From the NCBI GenBank assembly GCA_021186555.1, contig JAJKFL010000042.1:44858980-44922979 (forward strand): a stretch of 64,000 nt of DNA, written 5' to 3'. The notes under the pieces are model-generated. The model worked only from the letters and a program-made list of their open reading frames with translations. It had not been told where the DNA came from and ran no database searches. Source of the DNA: Reticulitermes speratus. Lineage: Eukaryota > Arthropoda > Insecta > Blattodea > Rhinotermitidae. Shown here in pieces: positions 55,820-64,000 of this stretch; the first letter of the stretch is position 1; every line of letters begins with the position of its first letter. The position numbers and the translations under genes were made by a program.

Positions 55820-56113
55820 ATGAACACTTGTTTGTGCATTGGCTTGAAAGTAACGTGTCGAAAGTTCAAATTTCAACGTATAGAACTTTCCCACGAAGTG
55901 TTGTTCCTCTTATCAGTATGGCAGCTGCACTTGCTGCCACTGTGGAAGATAAGCCAACACTGGACGGTCACTGTCTTCTCAAACTGCGTTCTGTGTCAAG
56001 ACGAGATAAACCGGCTTTGTTCTCAAAGTTGCGGTCTTCTCAACAGGTGGCAGCGCAGATTGCCAATCTCGTGCTTCATTGTCAATAAGCTATCAAGTTT
56101 GTACGGTCACTGA
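55820..56113 (+). other. Overlapping open frames, unrecognised
   Basis: Two frames of 86-97 codons overlap (one reading VPLISMAAALAATVEDKPTL). No domain or splice context supports either. 56114-56570 shows nothing recognisable. Confidence 0.15.
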
Positions 56114-56576
56114 CACTGCAGCCCAATGCACGTCTCTGTGTGGCCTCTGGATAGGGCGCATATCTGAACTATTCCAGTTCATCCGCCTCCTTGCGGCCTG
56201 TCTGTGAGCACCTACTACGTCTATAGTTAACTCATTCTCCAAAAAAAGGCCGATAATAATTTACGACACAAATAAAACCATAAACATTATAACACATCGT
56301 TAAAATGCGTGAATTTACAGCAGTGGTGTAACCGAACATTATTGGAGCAGTTCGGCTCTCCCTCCCCACTCCTCTATATACAGTAGGAAGAAGAAGGGAC
56401 CAGGTGTCCCTCGCCAGCTGGCGTTCGGTAAAGGAAAGGAGTAGACGAATGGTATTGTGCTGACGTTTGTATTGTTATAATGGAGGAATAAAGTTAAACC
56501 TTTGAAAGGAAGAGTCTCGTAATTTGGTGTATATCAAATTAAAAAGTAACCAGCAACGGTCGGTTATAGTGGTTCC

Positions 56577-57051
56577 CAAACTTTTTCGGTCCACCGCCCC
56601 CTTGGTTCCATATACACACCCACAACGCCCCCCTACCTTTTTTTAAAAAACATAAATGCGTTTCTGTTTCCACTTTTATTTTATATTTAAAAAATCATTT
56701 AAATAAAATTATAAGAGTTAAACTTAATGTTTTATGTGTTAATTAATAATTTAAAATTTATTATATTTTTTATGATTAACAATAATTCATCTAGCAATAG
56801 TTTATTAAAAAATAATATGTGCTTGAATAAGATTCATAAATTAAAATACTAATAAATTTAGTTCATTTTTTATTTTTAACACAAAAACTACTTTATTTGA
56901 ATTTTATTATAAAAATAAATCCACTATTTGTCTTCTAGCGCCCCCCTGTGATAATAACAGCGCTCCCTTCCACCTCTCGTACCTATTAGCTCCCACCTCG
57001 GTAATCCGACCGCCCCCCAGGGGGCGGTACCGCCCACTTTGGGAACCACTG
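56577..57051. mobile_element. hAT-type MITE, ~475 bp
   Basis: AGTGGTTCCCAAACTTTTTC at left and ACTTTGGGAACCACTG at right, with a GC-rich inner layer (CGCCCCCTTGG and complement near 57010-57035) around an AT-rich core. I could not find a matching 8-bp duplication (GTCGGTTA versus ATTTACAA), so the site is either old or the ends are one base off. Confidence 0.75.
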
Positions 57052-57235
57052 ATTTACAACATGACTTACGTATAGTGCACTGTAATAACGATAGAGCCCT
57101 CGAAGCCGGTGCAGGCGCTGTACCATCTCCCGCGCTCTTGCGGGAAATACAAACCACCAACCAATGAACCACACTTATTTCCACACGAAAGATAAAATAC
57201 ACATTTTCTCCGCTACACAAATCAACCGAATAATG

Positions 57236-57362
57236 TTTATAGGAAAATAATCGCTGTTTGTTCTGAATCATACTAAATACAGGGATGTACTGTGTGGAAA
57301 AAAGGTGGCATTTCTAATGTTTAAGCAAGTGGTACACACAGTTACCACTGTGCTTTAAAGGG
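57236..57362 (-). repeat. Decayed satellite monomer
   Basis: AATAATCGCTGTTTGTTCTG, TGTGTGG, GTGGTACACACAGTTACCAC and GCTTTAAAG follow the reverse strand of the long satellite unit. Confidence 0.6.
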
Positions 57363-57794
57363 CAAGTAGGAGAAAGGTTGACATGATAAGCACGCAATAA
57401 TACGTGTCTAGACGGGTTAATCATGGTAATAATGCCTTTTGCGATATGGCGCCGTACTCGCTGCTAGAAACATACCGACGTTTCGGGTAGACAAGTTGAC
57501 TATGTACCCCACGTGAGAGACGCAAATGTCACACGATAAATCAAGGTCTGTACTAATTTTAATAGCGCTTGTTCGATGCAAAATATTTAGGCCAACTTTG
57601 CAATGCACGACACGGTAACACATACGTCGATTTTAAGTCTAATAAAATTACTCTTATATCAGATTACGTCCTTCCGTATTTTGTGACTCCGTGTAGATTG
57701 GTAAGCAGTTGTCAACGCTTCGGAGCACCTACTGCGTCAGTCTTCAGGAAATCACACAACGAATGTAGAGAAATGGGAAGAGGTAATAGAGTAT

Positions 57795-58067
57795 ATTTTT
57801 TTTTACTTGGTGAAGGGCCCCGCAGCAGATGCTACGGACGCACCACAGCCTTAAGGCTTTTTGTGCAACCCTATGATGAAGATGAGCAGTTTTTTTACCA
57901 AGTTTTACAAGTAATGGAGCACCAGTGGAATGAAATTGACAGGGGAAAACCGACAACTCGGAGAAAAACCTGTCCCAGTGCCACTTTGTCCACCACAAAC
58001 CCCACATGGACTGACCCGGGATCGAACCGAGAGGCCGGCGACTAACCGCCTGAGCCATGGCACTGCC
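57795..58067 (-). mobile_element. SINE type D, full copy
   Basis: TSD TAATAGAGTAT (57784-57794) and TAATAGAGCAT (58068-58078). The minus-strand head has CCATGGCTCAGGCGGTTAGT and box B GGTTCGATCCCGGG; the body matches 40784-41064. The 158-residue plus frame at 57569-58045 is mostly a reverse read-through of this SINE. Confidence 0.9.
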
Positions 58068-58078
58068 TAATAGAGCAT

Positions 58079-59091
58079 TTCTCTTTACTGTACCATTTTA
58101 CCACGGAGGCCCCCTCTTTTACCCTGAAAATGAAGGAAACAGCTTTCTCCGAAAAGTTTGTGGTCATCTACTAAGCAACACGGCGTCATATACCACAAGC
58201 TAATATTAATACTCATCACCGGGAGAGTCTCAATTCTCTTACACAGCATGTAAGGTTCTCAGTTATAAGAGGCAGCAGCAATAGCCACAGTGACATTAAT
58301 TTGCAAAAAAAAGCAAATCATTTCTAGTTAGTTAGTCTAAGCAGGGACTTACTTGTCATTTTGTTCTTATTTCATTCTCAAGTCGTTTCCATAGAAACGA
58401 AATGCAAAAGTGATTTATCTAGAACATGTAACCCGTGTAAACAACTTACAAATCATCTTAAGATGCCAGATGACCTAAACGATACGCACTTGAACTGTTT
58501 TAACGTCAAGGTGAGGGAGATAGGAAGGGGGAGACGAATGAAGAAAGGAGGCACAGCAAAAATAAAATAAATATGAGGGAAATATGGGAAAGCGATGTAG
58601 TTACAAAGGTTTGTGTAATAAATAAAGGAAATTTCCATTGAATTTTTTAAAGGGATTTATACCAGTAATGAGGAATTACGTAAAATGCATGTAAGGCCTA
58701 GCTTCAGTTATGATCGATGTTTCGATACTGGCAATCAGAAACAGCGCTATGTGTAATATAACACGGACATTTAAAGTTTAATTGCCTATTCAATTAATCT
58801 TTCATTTCAACTACAGGCAGTGGGATCCATATCAGCCACTCGTAGACACAAAGCCTGGATACGATCGACAGGACATCAACAGAGCGCTGCCAGGATAATG
58901 AATGGCAACAGTATCCACACCAAGAACGAAAGTATTTGTGTGATGCAATGCGCAGGGCTAGATATTGAACTATACTACTGCATAGACTCATTGCACCCTA
59001 CGAAGAGGGTGTCTTGTTACATACAGGAAAAAAAAAGGGCCTTAATGACAAAACTGATAAAAATTACAAATAAACACAATTTTTGTAAGGT
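58079..59091. other. No recognisable feature
   Basis: Includes a trace of a tip-like motif near 58130-58165 (CTGAAAATGAAGGAAAC, CTCCGAAAAG). No coding region is supported. Confidence 0.35.
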
Positions 59092-59105
59092 AAAATTGAG
59101 ATGTG

Positions 59106-59375
59106 CCGATCCCAGTGGCCGTGCGGTCTAAGGCGTGGGTCTTCGGCCGCTCGCTTACTAGGATCGTGGGTTCGAATCCCGCCTAGGGCATGGATGTCTG
59201 TCTGTTGTGAGTGTTGTGTGTTGTTGTCAGGTAGAGGCCTCTGCGACGAGCCGATCCCTCGTCCAGAGGAGTCCTACGACTGTGGTGTGTCTCAAATGTG
59301 TGATCAAAAGAAACTACAAACCTCGACACTGAAACGGGAAAACCGGAGTAGCTAGAAGAGGACGACTAAAAAAAA
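59106..59375 (+). mobile_element. SINE type A with alternative 3' tail
   Basis: TSD AAAATTGAGATGTG at 59092-59105 and 59376-59389. Standard type A head and body, but after GTGTGATCAAAAG the sequence is CCTCGACACTGAAACGGG and AGAAGAGGACGACT plus A run instead of GGGCTGTCGAGCC. Confidence 0.9.
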
Positions 59376-59635
59376 AAAATTGAGATGTGAGGTTTTAATT
59401 TCTCAAGGCGGTGGATATTAATAAACCCCGATCACCGGAATTGTAAAAAAAATTTAATAAGTAATGAGATGAAATTATGGAAGGAAGTAGTACTAGTCGA
59501 ATTTAAAAATTTATACTTGTATTTGGGTAGAGACTGGGAAAAACCCAGGAAGATCTTTCTCGGATAGTCAAATCTCGGAACACGGATTTAAAAGCTGAAA
59601 CTCCCGTATACTAAGTAGGATCCTTGCATCAATTA

Positions 59636-59894
59636 TAAGGCTTGGTAAAGCTATCCCCATAGAGAATTTCTAGACAATCGGCACATGAAGATAGTAAGGT
59701 TGTCAGCCCTACGCACCGGCCGCCTTTACACCCCCTTGTACTCATTTCTGTTAGAGGCTGAGTCGACCCCAGGGCCACAGTGCGGCCGGAATGATTAAGT
59801 CACTGAAAAATCCCAATGACCCAATCGGGAATCAAACCCGCGACCTTCCGGCTTGTAGCGCAGTGCCTGCAGCAACTGCGACACCGCGTACCCC
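59636..59894 (-). mobile_element. SINE type C, full copy
   Basis: TSD TGCATCAATTA at 59625-59635 and 59895-59905. The minus-strand head has TGTCGCAGTTGCTGCAGGC and box B GGGTTTGATTCCCG; the body contains CAGCCTCTAACAGAAATG. 59390-59624 shows nothing else. Confidence 0.9.
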
Positions 59895-59905
59895 TGCATC
59901 AATTA

Positions 59906-60810
59906 CGCGATACTGTAACTTGAACACGGGGCAAACTGTACTTCAACTGGATCAGAGAACCTCCTGTTACAAGCTCTTAAATCATCTTGTGTCGACACTG
60001 ACACTTATTGAAACGACACGTTTATGAAATTTGCTCTGTGTTTCATATCTGCACAATCATATATTATTAAAACATTTCACAGCCATATCTTTATCCGTCT
60101 TCAAGGTTACAGGGTGGGGGGGGGGGAGATGGAGATATTGCTCAATATTCTAAGCGTGTTCAGCCCCTGGAATTTTCCAACCCACAACCCACACGCTGTC
60201 TAAAAGAATGATATAGCGTCGTAATACAGCGAAATTCTTTTTACGACTGGGTGGAAGTTAAAAGTGCTTTCAATTATCAGTGTGTACATCATATCGTGCG
60301 AAATATTCACGAAAAAAAAATTCGTAAAATTATACATTGTGAAAATAACATCAGATTCTCTTAAAATGTAACTTTCAGTGTTACGGGGTTTATCTACAAC
60401 CTTATTAATAACGGCTTTAAACACACAGCCCTAAATTATGTGTTACATGTGAATGCGAGCTAACTATATTTATGAGAATAAGCTCTGCCTAATCCGGTGA
60501 GCTGCATCTCGCTTCTACGCACACAAGCTCTGCGTAATTTCTGATTTAAGAAATTTAGATTAAAAAATGTTAGTTCTGTATTCTCAACATCAGTGTTTAC
60601 CGAGAATAATCCAGACTTGCCTTGCTTAGAATGCTTACGAGCAGAATTTGGCTCTTACACGGTAATAAATAGCTGGGTTATATACAGGGGCATAATTTTC
60701 TTTCCCAGTTGCATGGCTAAACTATCAAAACGATAACATAATAAAATAATATATAAACATCCAGATACATTTTATATATACATAGCCTACGTTATTTATG
60801 TACAATCCAA
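59906..60810. other. No recognisable feature
   Basis: Contains a G run near 60117-60127. Otherwise unannotated. Confidence 0.35.
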
Positions 60811-60839
60811 CACGTTTTAGCTCACAAGCCATCATCAGT
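60811..60839 (-). ncRNA. Hammerhead-like motif, degenerate
   Basis: Minus strand CTGATGA plus U, GGCTT/AGCT stem, but AAAAC replaces GAAAC. Confidence 0.3.
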
Positions 60840-60966
60840 GATAACATTAATATCATGTGAAGACAAGACCATTACATAAACAGCCAACAATTGAAATTAA
60901 TTAAATTAAATTAATAAATATAAACATAATTATTCCTGATATAATTACAAGGAATAAAATAATTTA

Positions 60967-61230
60967 TGACCCCCGTGACCGTGCGATCTAAGGCGTTGGT
61001 CTGCGGTCGCTTGATTACTGTAATCGCGGGTTCGAATCCCGCTCAAGTCATGGATGTCTGTCTCTTGTGTTTGTTGTGTGTTGTGTCGGTAGCGGTCTCT
61101 GCGACGAGCTGATCACTCGTTCAGAGGAGCCTACAGGGTGTGTGTGTCTAATTGTATGTGATCGAGAAACCTCAAAAAGAGGCGGCCTCGGCTCACTTTG
61201 GGCTGTAGCATCACAAAAAAAGAAAAAAAA
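60967..61230 (+). mobile_element. SINE type A, diverged
   Basis: GACCGTGCGATCTAAGGCG (box A), GGGTTCGAATCCCGC (box B), GCGGTCTCTGCGACGAGCTG, GGCTGTAGCATCAC plus A-rich tail. Confidence 0.85.
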
Positions 61231-61325
61231 ATTATTAACATCTCGTAAGGAAAATAGTTCTTGTTCAGTTAAATAATTTATACTGATTTAATTAGTACAT
61301 TATTTTTAACGCTAATACAACATAT

Positions 61326-61587
61326 GCCGATCCCTGTGACCGCGCGGTCTAAGGCGTGGGTCTGCGGCCGCTCGCTTACTGGGATTGTGGGTTCGAATCC
61401 CGTCGGGGGCATGGATGTCTGTCTCTTGTGAGTGTTGTGTGTTGTCAGGTAGAGGTCTCTGCGACGGGCTGATCACTCGTCCAGAGGAGTCCTACCGAGT
61501 GTGGTGTGTCTGAGTGTGATCGTGAAGCCTCGATAATGAGGAGGCCTAGGCCCCCTAGGGGCTGTCGAGCCATAGGAAAAAAAATAG
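61326..61587 (+). mobile_element. SINE type A, full copy
   Basis: Short TSD AACATAT at 61319-61325 and 61588-61594. Complete head, body and 3' end GAGGAGGCCTAGGCC, GGGGCTGTCGAGCCATAGG, A8 tail. Confidence 0.9.
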
Positions 61588-61594
61588 AACATAT

Positions 61595-62087
61595 ACGTAA
61601 GGAGGCCAAGACTCTTTATGAGTTGTAGTGCCGATGATGATAATGACAACATATATGTAATACAGAATTATCACTACGGTTGCTGCTCCATGCATTAAGT
61701 TTGATTTTGCCCACGTTTCGATACGTAAATTTGAACGGTAAATGACACTTTGTACAGTATAATGCAAGGGGCAGTATTATAGGGCCTTTATGTAATATGA
61801 CGATAAAGAGCGTTTGTAGGCGCGGTTTGCATTTGTAAAGAAATGCCTGGAATAGATAGAACTCTTGTGTGCCTGGTGTCCTAAGCCAAAATCTGCTGAC
61901 TTCTCTCTGTATCCCAAAATACCATTCACTTCATAAATACTGTTTTGTTGACTTTTAAATGACCTGGTAACATCTGGATGATTACGCACACAAATAAATT
62001 TAGCAAGAAATGTTGCATGATATTACAGTTATGAACTGCTTCCGGCGGCATTAACATATGTAAAATAAAACGCCCACGCTTTGTGCT
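61595..62087. other. No recognisable feature
   Basis: No repeat family recognised. Small minus-strand frames are unsupported. Confidence 0.35.
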
Positions 62088-64000
62088 GTAACCTTTGAAG
62101 GTCCAGTGGTTACTATATGCACCACCAGGTTTAACATTTACAAATTCTACGTTCTGCCCACACAGTGTATTTATGTGTTTTGTGTGGATCTCAGAACAAA
62201 CAGCGATTATTTCACTGTACAGCATTAACTGACTGGTTTGTATAATTGTGACGGAGTGTGTTTACTGCGCGGTACGGACTGTATTTATGTGTTTTGTGTG
62301 GATCTCAGAACAAACAGCGATTATTTCACTGTACAGCATTAACTGACTGGTTTGTATAACTGAGACGGAGTGTGGTTACTGCGCGGTACGGACTGTATTT
62401 ATGTGTTTTGTGTGGATCTCAGAACAAACAGCGATTATTTCACTGTACAGCATTAACTGACTGGTTTGTATAACTGAGACGGAGTGTGTTTACTGCGCGG
62501 TACGGACTGTATTTATGTGTTTTGTGTGGATCTCAGAACAAACAGCGATTATTTCACTGTACAGCATTAACTGACTGGTTTGTATAACTGAGACGGAGTG
62601 TGTTTACTGCGCGGTACGGACTGTATTTATGTGTTTTGTGTGGATCTCAGAACAAACAGCGATTATTTCACTGTACAGCATTAACTGACTGGTTTGTATA
62701 ACTGAGACGGAGTGTGTTTACTGCGCGGTACAGACTGTATTTATGTGTTTTGTGTGGATCTCAGAACAAACAGCGATTATTTCACTGTACAGCATTAACT
62801 GACTGGTTTGTATAACTGAGACGGAGTGTGTTTACTGCGCGGTACGAACTGTATTTATGTGTTTTGTGTGGATCTCAGAACAAACAGCGATTATTTCACT
62901 GTACAACATTAACTGGCTGGTTTGTATAACTGAGACGGAGTGTGTTTACTGCGCGGTACGAACTGTATTTATGTGTTTTGTGTGGATCTCAGAACAAACA
63001 GCGATTATTTCATTGTACAACATTAACTGACTGGTTTGTATAACTGAGACGGAGTGTGTTTACTGCGCGGTACGAACTGTATTTATGTGTTTTGTGTGGA
63101 TCTCAGAACAAACAGCGATTATTTCACTGTACAGCATTAACTGACTGGTTTGTATAACTGAGACGGAGTGTGTTTACTGCGCGGTACGAACTGTATTTAT
63201 GTGTTTTGTGTGGATCTCAGAACAAACAGCGATTATTTCACTGTACAGCATTAACTGACTGGTTTGTATAACTGAGACGGAGTGTGTTTACTGCGCGGTA
63301 CGGACTGTATTTATGTGTTTTGTGTGGATCTCAGAACAAACAGCGATTATTTCACTGTACAGCATTAACTGACTGGTTTGTATAACTGAGACGGAGTGTG
63401 TTTACTGCGCGGTACGAACTGTATTTATGTGTTTTGTGTGGATCTCAGAACAAACAGCGATTATTTCACTGTACAGCATTAACTGACTGGTTTGTATAAC
63501 TGAGACGGAGTGTGTTTACTGCGCGGTACGGACTGTACTTATGTACAATGTATATTAACACTTTAAAGCCCAGTGGTTACTATATGTACCACCACGTTTA
63601 ACATTCAACAATCCTACGTTCTGCCCACACAGTGTATTTATGTGTTTTGTGTGGATCTCAGAACAAACAGCGATTATTTCACTGTACAACATTAACTGAC
63701 TGGTTTGTATAACTGAGACGGTGTGTGTTTACTGCGCGGTACGAATTGTATTTATGTGTTTTGTGTGGATCTCAGAACAAACAGCGATTATTTCACTGTA
63801 CAACATTAACTGACTGGTTTGTATAACTGAGACGGAGTGTGTTTACTGCGCGGTACGAATTGTATTTATGTGTTTTGTGTGGATCTCAGAACAAACAGCG
63901 ATTATTTCACTGTACAGCATTAACTGACTGGTTTGTATAACTGAGACGGAGTGTGTTTACCGTGCGGTACGGACTGTATTTATGTGTTTTGTGTGGATCT
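62088..64000 (+). repeat. Satellite array 3 (114-bp units, one 213-bp unit), runs off the window
   Basis: GTATTTATGTGTTTTGTGTG recurs at 114-base spacing (62281, 62395, 62509). A long unit enters at the left edge and another at about 63540-63650. Units are more homogeneous than in arrays 1 and 2; differences cluster at GGTACGGACT/GGTACGAACT and ACAGCATT/ACAACATT. Confidence 0.95.

Noticed and set aside
57569..58045. 158-residue open frame
   Set aside because: Its second half is the reverse strand of a type D SINE with clear target duplications.

Overview
This window looks like intergenic DNA from a large, repeat-rich animal genome, most likely an insect. A cockroach- or termite-like (Blattodea) source is my guess, because the 114-bp satellite and the LINE C-termini resemble sequences I associate with that group; this is unverified. 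No intact host gene is visible. Most long open frames are artefacts of tandem repeats whose unit contains no stop codon, or read-throughs of SINEs. Nearly everything I can support is a mobile element, a remnant of one, or a tandem array.

Layout. 1-11 kb: a decayed coding remnant, tRNA-derived SINEs, an inverted element carrying hammerhead-ribozyme-like motifs, two minisatellites, a hAT-type element (8-bp TSD) with a SINE inside it, and a LINE fragment. 11.2-12.9 kb: a satellite array (114/213-bp units). 12.9-25 kb: copies of an unclassified ~500-bp repeat, a LINE C-terminus with an in-frame 39-bp expansion, several inverted elements whose tips fold as hammerhead-like motifs, and a 0.93-kb minisatellite. 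25.2-36.6 kb: the most striking object, an 11.4-kb element with two ~4.7-kb inverted arms around a 2.0-kb spacer, starting AG and ending CT, inserted in an AAC/GAC microsatellite with AACGAC on both sides. 36.6-38.1 kb: a 1.5-kb triplet-repeat tract. 38-46.8 kb: SINEs, a second satellite array (reverse orientation) and two LINE C-termini, one with its 3' UTR expanded into a 34-bp minisatellite. 47-58 kb: two hAT-type MITEs, a 55-bp minisatellite, and a deleted mariner copy sandwiched between two 77-bp MITEs sharing its ends. 58-64 kb: more SINEs and a third satellite array running off the window.

The elements interact by insertion and by shared sequence rather than by pathway. SINEs of at least five tRNA-headed types share or swap 3' ends. 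Hammerhead-like inverted elements carry 12-14 bp target duplications, as expected for target-primed retrotransposition of Penelope-like elements. Best candidates for something undescribed are the 11.4-kb long-TIR element and the paired hammerhead-like motifs, which carry a constant extra U after the CUGANGA core.
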